A program made the position numbers and the translations under genes. From positions 1 to 64,000 of the forward strand of contig NZ_JAOEGN010000007.1 of assembly GCF_025446935.1 (NCBI RefSeq): a DNA stretch of 64,000 nucleotides. Reading direction: 5' to 3'. Below, piece by piece: positions 7,989-16,630 of this stretch (the first letter of the stretch is position 1; the number at the start of each line of letters is the position of its first letter). The notes under the pieces are model-generated. The model saw nothing but the letters and a program-made list of their open reading frames with translations. It did not search any database and was not told the DNA's origin. This DNA comes from Paracholeplasma vituli. Lineage in GTDB: Bacteria > Bacillota_I > Bacilli_A > Acholeplasmatales > UBA5453.

Positions 7989-9236
7989 ATGGAATACAGA
8001 AAAGAATCTCTAATTGAAGAAGCAAATAAAGTTTATCAAGAATTGATGAGTCTTGTTCGAGATACCGAAACTACACCCTTTTTATACAAGGGCAGAGACT
8101 TTAATCACCGTGACGTTTTATATCACCTCATCGCGTGGCACAAAATCTTATTAGATTTGTATAAAACCAATCCTAACCCACCCATTGAACTTAAAAAAGG
8201 GTATACCTGGGCGAATCTAGAAGCCCTCAACTATACGTTTTTAGATGAAGGTCGAATTTACCCACTTCATGAAGTTAAAAGGATGTTAGACCATAGTCAT
8301 GAAAGTGTTATACAGTTAGTGATGACCCTTAGTGATGAAGACCTAAATCAAAAGAACCGCTATCCGTTTACAGGTTCATCTGTTTTAGGTGAATTTATTG
8401 ATGAATGCTTAGCCCTGCATTATGGCTGGGCAATGCGTACGATCGGATTTCAATTAGGCGACCCAACTTTAAGACAACTATTTGATACCTTATCCAAGCG
8501 TAGTGAAATCGACGCATTGGTCCTAGGGGGTTCTCGTGGTAAAAATAAAGGTGACCAATGGTCGGATTACGATATTTATATTTACCTAAATAGTCCTTTA
8601 AAAGTAGAAGACCGTAAAACCCTTTTAGACCCTTATATGAGCTTAATGGAATATAACCATCAATTCTTTGAAACAGAAGACGATGGGGTACTCAAAAATG
8701 GTATCGGTATTGAATTCATTTATCGAAGTTTAAAGGATTTCACACAGTTAATCGAACAAAACTTAGCCTTAAAATTGAATAGGGGTTATAGCACGTGTTT
8801 TATCGATAATCTGCTCACATCGAAAATCATCTTTGACCGTGAAGGTCAGTATGAACGCCTTCAAACCCATGTAAGAGTCGCTGATAAGAAAGCTGTATAC
8901 AAAAAAGTAGTCGAACAAAATGTCCCACTACTTTATGGCACACAACCGGCTTTATACGACCAAATTGTAAAAGCAGCGAAAAGACATGACTTAGTCGCGA
9001 TTAATCACCGTTTAACTGAATTTCTAAGTTTATTCTTTGATACTTTATTCGCGATTAACCACGTCAATCATCCAGGTGAAAAACGCATGCTCGAACTTGC
9101 TAATCACTTACTATTTAAACCAAGGAAAATGGTTGAGACGATTGAAAGTGTATTAAAAGAACACGCATCACAAGAAAGTTTAATCGAACTAGAACGATTA
9201 ACCAAGGATTTGATTGAACTATCCAAAAAGGTCTAA
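7989..9236 (+). CDS. ClbS/DfsB-like domain fused to a nucleotidyltransferase (DUF4037-like) domain
   Basis: The 415-residue product starts at MEYRKESL, with GGAGGG seven bases upstream and one base after the GGDEF stop. Residues about 1-165 look like a DinB-type four-helix domain of the ClbS/DfsB (DUF1706) family: RDVLYHLIAWHKILLD, GYTWANLEALN and a closing HYGWAM. ClbS hydrolyses colibactin, but most relatives have no known substrate. Residues about 175-280 carry a polymerase-beta type nucleotidyltransferase motif, GGSRGKNKGDQWSDYDIY, with a later acidic residue in GIEFIYR. The last 130 residues are helical with HPGEKRMLELA, as in DUF4037 proteins. I know each part separately but not this arrangement. 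A resistance or modification role is inference. Confidence 0.7.
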   Translation: MEYRKESLIEEANKVYQELMSLVRDTETTPFLYKGRDFNHRDVLYHLIAWHKILLDLYKTNPNPPIELKKGYTWANLEALNYTFLDEGRIYPLHEVKRMLDHSHESVIQLVMTLSDEDLNQKNRYPFTGSSVLGEFIDECLALHYGWAMRTIGFQLGDPTLRQLFDTLSKRSEIDALVLGGSRGKNKGDQWSDYDIYIYLNSPLKVEDRKTLLDPYMSLMEYNHQFFETEDDGVLKNGIGIEFIYRSLKDFTQLIEQNLALKLNRGYSTCFIDNLLTSKIIFDREGQYERLQTHVRVADKKAVYKKVVEQNVPLLYGTQPALYDQIVKAAKRHDLVAINHRLTEFLSLFFDTLFAINHVNHPGEKRMLELANHLLFKPRKMVETIESVLKEHASQESLIELERLTKDLIELSKKV

Positions 9237-9267
9237 ATTTATTTTGTTGTCTATAAATAATATATAA

Positions 9268-9305
9268 AAAGGAAATCACTCGTATAAAGATCGAGGATTT
9301 CCTTT
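9268..9305. terminator. Bidirectional terminator
   Basis: AAAGGAAATC / GATTTCCTTT with an inner CTCG / CGAG stem forms a long hairpin between convergent genes, with T-rich ends on both sides. Confidence 0.85.
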
Positions 9306-9309
9306 ATTT

Positions 9310-10128
9310 TTAGTTTGTATAAGGTATCACTGACCCACCATAAGTGGTAGTGATAAAGTCTTTTACAGCTTGGCTATTCAAAATTTCTGCGAGGGCTTTA
9401 ATCTTATCTGAATTGAGTAAACTTGGTGTAACCGCTACGATATTCACATAAGGATTGTTACCAGTAGACTCAATAAAGATAGAATCGATAAGCGGGTTTA
9501 AATTGCCTTCTAAAGCATAGTTTGAGTTGATGATGTATAAATCTGCTTCTTTAGAGTTATACGCTGAAATTAAGAAGTCTGGGGACACATTCGCTTCAAT
9601 GACTAAGTTCTTTGGATTGGATGTAATCACTTCACTGAAGTTAATGCTTGTAGATAAAATATCAAAATCTTCACTCAAGGCGATGAGTCCTGCTTGAGCG
9701 AGCAGATTTAATGCACGTCCATGGTCTGAGGTTGAGTTCGATAATAACACCTTGGACCCATTTGGAATCGCATCTAATGAGGCGATGGTATTCGCATAGA
9801 GTCCAATCGGTTCAATATGAACATAAGAAGCGATTTCTAGGGTTTTATTTGGGTTATCTAAGTTATACTTTGTTAAGAATGGAACGTGTTGGAAGAAATT
9901 CGCATCCGCGTCTCCAGCCGCAACAGCTGGGTTTGGGAAGTAGTAATCCGAGGTCACGATGACCTTTAAATCGTACCCGCGTGCTTTTAATAAAGGCTTC
10001 GCGAAATTAAGAATCTCAGCGTGTGGTTTTGAGGTCGCGATGACTTTAATGGTTTGTTTGTTATCCTGACAGCCAGCTAAAGTTAAAATAGTGGTTAGTA
10101 AGGTAATCAATGTAATGATTCGTTTCAT
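9310..10128 (-). CDS. metQ: Methionine ABC transporter substrate-binding lipoprotein
   Basis: This surface lipoprotein would deliver methionine to MetNI. It has 272 residues with a signal peptide and lipobox LAGC (cysteine about 20), then the NlpA/MetQ pattern KVIATSKPHAEILNF, DANFFQHVPFL and EPIGLYANTIASLDAIPNGSKV, where the phenylalanine and histidine residues form the ligand pocket in this family. It is the last gene of metN-metI-metQ, 18 bases after metI, and is controlled by the SAM-I riboswitch upstream of metN. Confidence 0.93.
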   Translation of the reverse strand: MKRIITLITLLTTILTLAGCQDNKQTIKVIATSKPHAEILNFAKPLLKARGYDLKVIVTSDYYFPNPAVAAGDADANFFQHVPFLTKYNLDNPNKTLEIASYVHIEPIGLYANTIASLDAIPNGSKVLLSNSTSDHGRALNLLAQAGLIALSEDFDILSTSINFSEVITSNPKNLVIEANVSPDFLISAYNSKEADLYIINSNYALEGNLNPLIDSIFIESTGNNPYVNIVAVTPSLLNSDKIKALAEILNSQAVKDFITTTYGGSVIPYTN

Positions 10129-10146
10129 AATAAACTCCTTTTTATG

Positions 10147-10812
10147 TTAATTGTGGTTTACAAGTTTTGATAAAGCATCACCCACAAGTTGGATGACTAA
10201 TACAAGTAGTAATAAAGAAAATATCGCTACATACATGAGTGGGTAGTTGTTGCCAAACTTGCCATTTTCATAAGCAAGAAAAGCGAGACCACCAGCACCA
10301 ATCACCGCTGCAGCAGACATGAAGCCAACCAACGTGACTAGGGTGAGTGTAAAACCCGAAACAAGTTGTGGGAAAGCTTCTTTGAAGATAATACGGACGA
10401 GTGTTGGTTTCGACGCACCCATGGACAATAAAGCTTCAATGGTTTCATTAGAAACGTTTTTTAAGGCGTTATGGACTACTCTCGCGAAAAATGGTGAAGC
10501 CGATACAATTAAAGCCGGTAAAGCCCCTTCCGCTCCAAGCATGGTGCCCATGATTGCACGGGTAACTGGGATCATCATAATGAGTAATAAGATAAACGGT
10601 ATCGACCGTGCAACATCGTTAGTCACCGATAGTATACGATAGAATAGGCTTCTTTGCAAACTCGGCTTTACGAATGCGTCATTTTCTAAGATATAAAGTA
10701 AAAATCCAATTATTAATCCAAGTATTAAAACAAACGCCCCTGTACCAAACGTTAGGAAGAGTGTTTCCTTTAATGCGGATAGGTAATTTTCAATATCTTG
10801 ATTAGAAAACAT
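10147..10812 (-). CDS. metI: Methionine ABC transporter permease
   Basis: A 221-residue, five-helix BPD-type permease. The EAA loop is seen in EALLSMGASKPTLVRIIFKEAFPQLVSG, quoted here only by its ends EALLSMGAS and FKEAFPQL. RSIPFILLLIMMIPVTRAI is typical of MetI. The start overlaps the end of metN by 11 bases and has GGAGGTGA upstream within metN. It forms the channel for the MetNIQ importer. Confidence 0.93.
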   Translation of the reverse strand: MFSNQDIENYLSALKETLFLTFGTGAFVLILGLIIGFLLYILENDAFVKPSLQRSLFYRILSVTNDVARSIPFILLLIMMIPVTRAIMGTMLGAEGALPALIVSASPFFARVVHNALKNVSNETIEALLSMGASKPTLVRIIFKEAFPQLVSGFTLTLVTLVGFMSAAAVIGAGGLAFLAYENGKFGNNYPLMYVAIFSLLLLVLVIQLVGDALSKLVNHN

Positions 10813-11776
10813 AAGGGTTCACCTCCACTTGATGTTGTTTCAAGTATTCGATGGCTTGAGCTTGATTCAAGCCTTCAATTTGTACATATAAGAACCCAAT
10901 GGAATCTGTTTTGAGTTTCAGTGTTTTCGCATACTTGATATTCACGTCAATCCCATAAGTCTTAATACAATTCGATAAAATGGTTTCATCGGCATTTTTA
11001 TGAGAGTAGATTAACTCATAAAGATTGGGTAGGTTCTGTTCGTATTTTTCTGCATATAATAACGATTTAGAAACACTCGATTGAGGACTCACAAAGAGGG
11101 ACTTCACATCGGTATCCTCAACGATTGACCCTTGGTCCATGACAATGACTCGGTCACACAAGGCTTTGATGACTTCAATTTGGTGGGTTATGAAAACAAT
11201 AGTAATATTGGTTTTCGAATGAATGTCTTTGAGTAAGTCCCAAATTTCTAAAGCGGTTTTAGAATCTAAAGCAGAAGTAGCTTCGTCACACAGTAATATC
11301 GATGGGTGATTCGCTAGGGCTCTACCAATACCCACACGTTGACGTTGTCCTCCCGATAGGGTTTTTGGATAACTATCCTTTTTATCAGATAAACCGACTA
11401 AGTCTAATAATTCGATGATGCGTGTATGTTTATCACTAGGATACTTCGCGATATCTAAGGCGAGTTTAATATTGTCATACACCGTCATCGAATGGATCAA
11501 ATTGAAGTGTTGGAAAATCATCCCAATCGTGTGTCGCATTCGGTCAATTGCCTTTCGTTTGTCCGTCGAAAGACTTTCCTTGTTGACGATGATTTCACCT
11601 GATGTGGGTTGGATTAACCCATTGATCAATCTTACAAGGGTACTTTTACCTGCACCACTGTAGCCTAAAATACCCACAATCTCACCGTCGTGAATAGTAA
11701 GGTTGATGTCTCTTAGCGCAACTAATTTGGATTTTTTTTGATCAAATATTTTATTGACCGATTTGAACTCAATCAT
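10802..11776 (-). CDS. metN: Methionine ABC transporter ATP-binding protein
   Basis: The ATPase subunit of the methionine importer, 324 residues. Walker A GYSGAGKST, signature LSGGQRQRVGIGRAL, Walker B ILLCDEATSALD and the H-loop THQ are all visible. The C-terminal 80 residues form the NIL domain, known to bind methionine and inhibit transport when the amino acid is plentiful, so control acts at RNA and protein level. The start has AAAGGAG eight bases upstream and lies just after the riboswitch terminator. Confidence 0.95.
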   Translation of the reverse strand: MIEFKSVNKIFDQKKSKLVALRDINLTIHDGEIVGILGYSGAGKSTLVRLINGLIQPTSGEIIVNKESLSTDKRKAIDRMRHTIGMIFQHFNLIHSMTVYDNIKLALDIAKYPSDKHTRIIELLDLVGLSDKKDSYPKTLSGGQRQRVGIGRALANHPSILLCDEATSALDSKTALEIWDLLKDIHSKTNITIVFITHQIEVIKALCDRVIVMDQGSIVEDTDVKSLFVSPQSSVSKSLLYAEKYEQNLPNLYELIYSHKNADETILSNCIKTYGIDVNIKYAKTLKLKTDSIGFLYVQIEGLNQAQAIEYLKQHQVEVNPYVF

Positions 11777-11793
11777 ATGTGACTCCTTTACAA

Positions 11794-11822
11794 ATAAAAA
11801 TGCCTATCGGGTCGCGATAGGC
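11794..11822 (-). terminator. Riboswitch-controlled terminator before metN
   Basis: On the minus strand GCCTATCG, a CGACC loop and CGATAGGC form a perfect 8-bp stem followed by ATTTTTATTT. It sits between the SAM-I aptamer and the metN ribosome site, the arrangement expected for transcriptional attenuation. Confidence 0.9.
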
Positions 11823-11844
11823 AGGATGTTTATTGAAAACGTAC

Positions 11845-11932
11845 GTCCATCGCTTATAGCTTTACCACCGTGATTGCTCTGGTTGGTAGACGTTCATCGA
11901 GCTATATCTCTCCCGTCTTCTTGATAGTCATA
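11845..11932 (-). promoter_or_regulatory. SAM-I (S-box) riboswitch aptamer
   Basis: On the minus strand the conserved S-box features appear in order: TATCAAGA at the P1/P2 junction, P2 stem AGACG / CGTCT, the GGGAGAG...CTCGATGAA kink-turn and pseudoknot region, ACCAACC, and GGTGGTAAA. P1 closes with CTATC / GATGG. Binding of S-adenosylmethionine is expected to favour the downstream terminator and switch off metNIQ when SAM is high. The aptamer is about 88 bases, the shorter end of the class. This identification rests on motif match by eye. Confidence 0.9.
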
Positions 11933-12090
11933 TTAAATTAGTCTCATTCTATCACACCTGAGATTTCGTTGTACAGTGGAAAACATATGAAACCGTTTTT
12001 ACCCATAATCCCCCATGATTTTAGTTATCTAAGTCAATCCTTTGATTAATGTGTTCATTTTTCTTATACTGTTTTTAGAGGTGAAATTGG

Positions 12091-12645
12091 ATGAAAAAAA
12101 TATTTACCATCGCGCATATAGTATTAGTAGTATACGCCATCATTCATTTAGTAACACAATTCCATATTACCAATGCCTTTAAGGAATTAATCCAGTTAGA
12201 AGCAGACCCTTATTTAATTTCTGTATTTAATTTGTTGGGATTATTTCCACTGGCGTTCTTGTTGTTTGGATTAAGATACATGAATATGACCAAACCGACT
12301 TGGATAGGTTTATCATTAGGGTTTATGCTCGGTGGGTTTGCATTAATCATTCCATTTACAAGACAAGAACTCAAGAAGAATACAGTATCTAGTAAGGTAC
12401 ATATAATAGCTTTGGTAGGTTTAATTGGGGCGATTCTCACGATTGGCTACGGACTCATTTTAGGTAATTTCTCAAATTATATGAGTGCCTTTACTAGTGA
12501 TTCCTTTGTCCACATCATGACCATCGATTTTCTCTTCCTATATGGGCTATCCATCCTACTCAGTTTCAAGGTGTATAAGCAACCTTGGTTCTCAATGATC
12601 CCAGTGATTGGCTTTTTCTATCTCATATTCCAAGACGTTGACTAA
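12091..12645 (+). CDS. Hypothetical membrane protein with five or six helices
   Basis: The 184-residue product has a signal-anchor-like N-terminus and about six hydrophobic segments with few charged residues between them. No known family is recognised. GAGGTG lies eight bases before the start. It has its own terminator and separates the met operon from the OhrR operon. About 150 bases precede it without other features. Confidence 0.65.
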   Translation: MKKIFTIAHIVLVVYAIIHLVTQFHITNAFKELIQLEADPYLISVFNLLGLFPLAFLLFGLRYMNMTKPTWIGLSLGFMLGGFALIIPFTRQELKKNTVSSKVHIIALVGLIGAILTIGYGLILGNFSNYMSAFTSDSFVHIMTIDFLFLYGLSILLSFKVYKQPWFSMIPVIGFFYLIFQDVD

Positions 12646-12667
12646 GGACCGCTTTCGGTCTTTTTTC
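12646..12667 (+). terminator. Intrinsic terminator
   Basis: GACCG, loop CTTT and CGGTC followed by a T-run, directly after the stop codon at 12645. Confidence 0.85.
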
Positions 12668-12686
12668 TTACTACGGTGTGAATCAC

Positions 12687-12734
12687 TTGAATTTCAAAGT
12701 CTATTTGATAAAATTAAATTGAATACAATTAAAT
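12687..12734 (+). promoter_or_regulatory. OhrR-controlled promoter and operator
   Basis: TTGAAT (12687-12692) and TAAAAT (12709-12714) are 16 bases apart. Overlapping the -10 and start point is TTAAATTGAATACAATTAA. It closely resembles the known Bacillus subtilis ohrA operator, whose repeats read TACAATTAAATTGTA. The gene two positions downstream is an OhrR homologue, so autoregulation of the operon is likely: oxidised OhrR would release the site. Confidence 0.8.
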
Positions 12735-12747
12735 GGAGGGTTTGAAT

Positions 12748-13260
12748 ATGTCAATTTACAAGTTTGAGTTTAAAAAAGTGAATCAACAAAGCGTATCGAT
12801 GGAACAATACAAAGGAAAAGTTCTATTGATATTTAACAGTGCTACGAAATGTGGCTATACCAAGCAGTATGACGCAATCGAAGCACTCTATGAAAAATAC
12901 CACGATAAAGGCTTAGAAGTCTTGGACTTCCCATCCAATCAATTTATGAATCAAGCTCCAGGTTCGAGTAAAGAAATCGCATCGTTTTGTCAAATGAAGT
13001 TTGGTACGAAGTTTGAAACCTTCGATAAAATCGACGTCAATGGCAAACAAGCCCATCCATTATTTAAATTCTTACGCACGAAGAAAGCTGTCGATTATCC
13101 AAAAACAAAACCATCCTTAATCGATCGCTTACGTGGTATTGATTCCATTAAGTGGAATTTTACGAAATTCTTAGTTGACCGTAATGGTAACGTTGTTTAC
13201 CGTTTTAGCCCAAGCTTTACCCCTGAAGAAATGGAGCGCTTCATCAAGGAGCTCATTTAG
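12748..13260 (+). CDS. Glutathione peroxidase-family (thioredoxin-type) peroxidase
   Basis: Reduces peroxides, probably with thioredoxin as donor. The 170-residue protein carries peroxidatic Cys35 in NSATKCGYTKQY, Gln69 in MNQAPGS, the resolving-type Cys81 in EIASFCQMKFG and the KWNFTKFLV segment with catalytic Trp/Asn. The cysteine normally found in FPCNQF is Ser63, which is not the peroxidatic or resolving residue. I place the start at 12748 because the earlier ATG at 12733 lies inside the GGAGGG ribosome site. It is the first gene behind the OhrR-type operator. The OhrR gene follows with no gap. Confidence 0.92.
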   Translation: MSIYKFEFKKVNQQSVSMEQYKGKVLLIFNSATKCGYTKQYDAIEALYEKYHDKGLEVLDFPSNQFMNQAPGSSKEIASFCQMKFGTKFETFDKIDVNGKQAHPLFKFLRTKKAVDYPKTKPSLIDRLRGIDSIKWNFTKFLVDRNGNVVYRFSPSFTPEEMERFIKELI

Positions 13261-13695
13261 ATGAACTGGAAACTCGATGAACAACTCTGCTTTTTACTGT
13301 ATGCGAGTTCACGTAACGTCATTAAAGCGTATAAAGAAATATTGGATCCATTTGGGTTAACCTACACCCAATACATTACGATGATTGCTTTGTGGGAACA
13401 AGACCATCAACTCGTCTCTGAACTGGGTGATAAACTCCAACTCGATTCAGGTACACTCACACCACTTTTGAAGAAGTTGGAAAAAGACGGTCGTGTCACA
13501 CGTATTCGTGACCACGCCGATCAACGAAAGGTCTACATCAGTTTAACCGATGCCGGAAAAGCCTTAGGGGAGGCTTGTAAGGTAGTACCTGAACGGTTAT
13601 TACAATGTGTTCAAATAGATAAACAAAAAGCGAGAGAACTCTATTTTATTTTAAAAGATGTCTATAAAGACTATCTAGAGGATGACAAATCATGA
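13261..13695 (+). CDS. ohrR: OhrR-type organic peroxide sensor, MarR family
   Basis: A MarR-family repressor that senses organic peroxides by oxidation of one cysteine. The 144-residue protein has LDEQLCFLLYASSR at its N-terminus, where Cys10 matches the reactive cysteine of OhrR. The winged helix shows GLTYTQYITMIALWE, LQLDSGTLTPLLKKLE and DQRKVYISLTDAGK, all close to OhrR consensus. AAGGAG lies in the end of the peroxidase gene. Its stop overlaps the ribD start (ATGA), so ribD translation is coupled to it. It probably represses the whole five-gene operon. Confidence 0.93.
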   Translation: MNWKLDEQLCFLLYASSRNVIKAYKEILDPFGLTYTQYITMIALWEQDHQLVSELGDKLQLDSGTLTPLLKKLEKDGRVTRIRDHADQRKVYISLTDAGKALGEACKVVPERLLQCVQIDKQKARELYFILKDVYKDYLEDDKS

Positions 13696-14774
13696 CCGAA
13701 ACCGAAAAACAAAACTATATGAAAAGAGCCATTGAACTGGCTCAAAAAGGGGAAGGTTTTGTCAATCCAAACCCTCTAGTCGGCGCACTCATTGTTAAAG
13801 ATGGGAAAATCATAGGGGAAGGCTATCATATGCAATATGGTGGGCCACACGCCGAGGTAAACGCCTTTAATCACGCAACAGAAGATGTCGAAGGGGCGAC
13901 GATGTTTGTCACCTTAGAACCCTGTGCACACTATGGTAAAACGCCACCGTGTGCCTTAAAGATTATTGAAAAGAAAATCAAAAAAGTGATTGTTGCGAAA
14001 ACAGACCCTAACCCACTGGTGAATATGAAAGGCATTAAAATGCTACAAGATGCTGGAATCGAAGTGGAATACGGTTTAATGAGCGACGAAGTTGAACTAC
14101 AAAATGAAATCTTTTTAAAATACATTCAAACCAAAACACCGTTCGTATCGATTAAATACGCGATGACTTTAGATGGTAAAATCGCGACTCGAACAAAGGA
14201 TTCCAAATGGATTTCGAACGAACAATCGAGAGCTTATGTCCACCAACTTAGAAACAAACACATGGCCATTATGGTTGGTATCAATACTGTAATCGAGGAC
14301 GATGCCAAACTCAATACCCGACTCGATGGACCGCATCGCGATCCGATTCGAATCATCCTTGACCCTGAACTGAGATTGCCTAAAACCGCGTTTGTGGTTA
14401 GAACAGCGAAAACACAACCCACTTGGGTCGTATCCAAACGCTATGATCAAAGCTTAGTTGACTTAGGCGTCCGAATCATTCAAATGGCTGAAATCGATCT
14501 CAAGCAATTGATGAAACAATTGGGTGAAGAAAAAATCGACTCGGTCTTCATTGAAGGCGGGTCTTATACCCACGGTTTAGCCTTAGAATCTGGCATTGTC
14601 GATAAGGTCTACACCTTCATCGCCCCGAAACTCATTGGGGGAAAAGACGCACTTACACCTGTCGGTGGAAAAGGTGTAGCGCTCATGAGTCAAGCCTATC
14701 AAATAACAAATATCCGATATCGAGCTTTTGGTGAAGACCTCTTGATATCTGGAAACATACTAAAGGAGCAGTAA
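13692..14774 (+). CDS. ribD: Bifunctional pyrimidine deaminase/reductase
   Basis: Catalyses steps 2 and 3 of the riboflavin branch: deamination of the 2,5-diaminopyrimidine product of GTP cyclohydrolase II, then reduction of its ribosyl chain. The 360-residue protein is full length. Its deaminase zinc site is intact (His53 and Glu55 in HAEVNAF, Cys78 and Cys87 in [11 protein letters not shown]). The reductase half has [33 protein letters not shown] and [12 protein letters not shown]. It overlaps ohrR by four bases and precedes ribBA by one base. Being placed behind OhrR and without an FMN riboswitch is unusual. Confidence 0.95.
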   Translation: MTETEKQNYMKRAIELAQKGEGFVNPNPLVGALIVKDGKIIGEGYHMQYGGPHAEVNAFNHATEDVEGATMFVTLEPCAHYGKTPPCALKIIEKKIKKVIVAKTDPNPLVNMKGIKMLQDAGIEVEYGLMSDEVELQNEIFLKYIQTKTPFVSIKYAMTLDGKIATRTKDSKWISNEQSRAYVHQLRNKHMAIMVGINTVIEDDAKLNTRLDGPHRDPIRIILDPELRLPKTAFVVRTAKTQPTWVVSKRYDQSLVDLGVRIIQMAEIDLKQLMKQLGEEKIDSVFIEGGSYTHGLALESGIVDKVYTFIAPKLIGGKDALTPVGGKGVALMSQAYQITNIRYRAFGEDLLISGNILKEQ

Positions 14775-14775
14775 T

Positions 14776-15978
14776 ATGGATAACTTATTTAACACAATCG
14801 AAGAAGTACTAGAAGACATCAAAGCCGGTAAACCTGTGATTCTCGTCGATGATTATGATACAGACAACACAGGGGACTTTGTGGTGGCTGCCGAAAAAAT
14901 CGATGAAAAAACATTGAAACTGATGGAAACGTATGCCCAAGGCATCATCAACATCACTACTGAAAAGGAACGTTTCCACGCGTTAGGTATTCAAGCGTTA
15001 TATGAACAAACCATTACCGCTTACCAAACTGCAAAAGTCATGTCTGTAGAATTAAACAATCAAGCAGACCGCACCACCAAAACCCTACAAACCATTCAAG
15101 CGATTATTAACCCAACCACTCAACCCAATGTGTTCAAACAACCGGGTGTCATCTTCCCAATTCAATACCGTCAAGGCGGCGTATTGAAACGTGCTGGTAG
15201 ACCGGAAGCCTCTGTCGACTTAGCGAAGCTTGCAGGCTTATACCCTGCTGGGGTTACTTCAATCATTCTAAAATCAAGTGGTGAACCGTATCGTTTATAT
15301 GAACTTAGAAGCCTTGCTCAAGAATTAGGCTTAAAGTTCACAGCCGTTTCCTCATTAATCGAATTCCGTAAACGCAGCGAAAACTTCATTAAGCGTGCAG
15401 CGGAAGCGAACCTACCAACCAGTCACGGTGAGTTCAGAATGATCGGTTTTGAAAACGCCATCAGTGGTGAACACCACGTCGCTTTAGTTAAAGGCGATAT
15501 TAAGCCTGGCGATGAAGTTTTAGTTCGCGTTCACTCTGAATGTTTAACCGGGGATGCGTTTGGTTCAATGAAGTGTGACTGTGGCGAACAACTCCAAGCC
15601 GCACTCGATAAGATTGAAGCTGCGGGCAAAGGCGTCCTCGTATACATGCGTCAAGAAGGTCGCGGGATTGGTTTAATCAATAAAATCAAAGCGTATAACC
15701 TTCAAGACCAAGGCATGGATACCGTCGAAGCGAATCTTGCATTAGGGTTCGCAGAAGACTTGCGCGATTACGGGATTGGCGCTCAAATCTTAAACGACTT
15801 AGGTGTAACCAAAGTCAAACTCATGACCAACAACCCACTCAAACTTTCAGGTTTAACAGGTTATGGTATTGAAATCAGTTCTCGTGAACCAATTCAACTG
15901 AACCACAATGAACGTAATGAGTTCTACATGAAGACTAAAAAAGACAAAATGGGCCATATGCTCAAATTCAAGGAATAA
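14776..15978 (+). CDS. ribBA: RibBA with intact GTP cyclohydrolase II and degenerate DHBP synthase domain
   Basis: The 400-residue protein has the RibB-RibA order. The C-terminal half (about 205-400) is a normal GTP cyclohydrolase II with zinc cysteines 256, 267 and 269 ([17 protein letters not shown]), RQEGRGIGL and [10 protein letters not shown]. The N-terminal half keeps the fold but not the catalysis: DDEDRENEGD is [10 protein letters not shown] (25-34), the TTGVSAADR loop is shortened by about seven residues to NNQADR, RAGHTEA is RAGRPEA with His to Arg at 142, and the later Glu of the PAGVxCE segment is Ser. I infer no DHBP is made by this protein. GGAGCAG supports the start. Confidence 0.9.
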   Translation: MDNLFNTIEEVLEDIKAGKPVILVDDYDTDNTGDFVVAAEKIDEKTLKLMETYAQGIINITTEKERFHALGIQALYEQTITAYQTAKVMSVELNNQADRTTKTLQTIQAIINPTTQPNVFKQPGVIFPIQYRQGGVLKRAGRPEASVDLAKLAGLYPAGVTSIILKSSGEPYRLYELRSLAQELGLKFTAVSSLIEFRKRSENFIKRAAEANLPTSHGEFRMIGFENAISGEHHVALVKGDIKPGDEVLVRVHSECLTGDAFGSMKCDCGEQLQAALDKIEAAGKGVLVYMRQEGRGIGLINKIKAYNLQDQGMDTVEANLALGFAEDLRDYGIGAQILNDLGVTKVKLMTNNPLKLSGLTGYGIEISSREPIQLNHNERNEFYMKTKKDKMGHMLKFKE

Positions 15979-15981
15979 GGT

Positions 15982-16629
15982 ATGCAGTATAAAACCATTT
16001 GTTTGGATTATGATGGCACCATTCACGACAGTATTCAAATCTACTATAAAGCGTTTCTAAAAGCCTATGAGTATTTAGTAAACAACAACTATCAACCCAA
16101 AAAGAACTGGACCAAAGATGAAGTGAAAAAGTTTTTAGGACAAAACCCACCTGAAATGTGGGCGTCTTTTAAACCAGCAATTCCAGACGAAGTAATCAAA
16201 GTGGTTTCAAAAATGATTGGTGAAGCGATGAAAGATGCGATTCTGAATCACGAAGGCGTCTTATTTGATGGGGCCTTAGATACCCTTGCGTATTTAAAGG
16301 ATAAAGGGTATAAACTGGTCTATTTATCCAATTCAAAGAACTTGTACATGGAAATCAATAAAGCAGAGTTCAAACTCGATCGTTATTTCGATTTATTTGT
16401 CTCTTCAGAAATGTATCAATATATCCCTAAAAAAGACATCTTAGGACAATTAAAAGCAGATTTACCAGAACCCATTTTAATGGTGGGTGACCGTATTCAC
16501 GATATGGAATCTGGACACGCGAACCAAATTGATACCGTAGCTTGTTTATATGGCTATGGCAGTGAAGCTGAATTTGTTAACGCAACCTACCGTATCGAAG
16601 ACATCAACGAACTAAAAAAAATACTATAA
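15982..16629 (+). CDS. HAD-superfamily phosphatase, candidate ARPP phosphatase
   Basis: A Rossmann-type hydrolase of the HAD IA group, 215 residues. Motif I is LDYDGTIHDS, motif II LVYLSNS, motif III includes the lysine in IPKKDILG and motif IV is MVGDRIHDMESG. The cap lies between motifs I and II. It follows ribBA by three bases. HAD enzymes supply the missing dephosphorylation of the ribitylaminopyrimidine phosphate in several bacteria and plants, so that role is plausible from context. Phosphoglycolate phosphatase or a general nucleotidase are alternatives. Confidence 0.85.
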   Translation: MQYKTICLDYDGTIHDSIQIYYKAFLKAYEYLVNNNYQPKKNWTKDEVKKFLGQNPPEMWASFKPAIPDEVIKVVSKMIGEAMKDAILNHEGVLFDGALDTLAYLKDKGYKLVYLSNSKNLYMEINKAEFKLDRYFDLFVSSEMYQYIPKKDILGQLKADLPEPILMVGDRIHDMESGHANQIDTVACLYGYGSEAEFVNATYRIEDINELKKIL

Positions 16630-16630
16630 A

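Noticed and set aside
12661-12747. FMN riboswitch before ribD
   Set aside because: The leader is too short and shows an OhrR-type operator, with no RFN element motifs.
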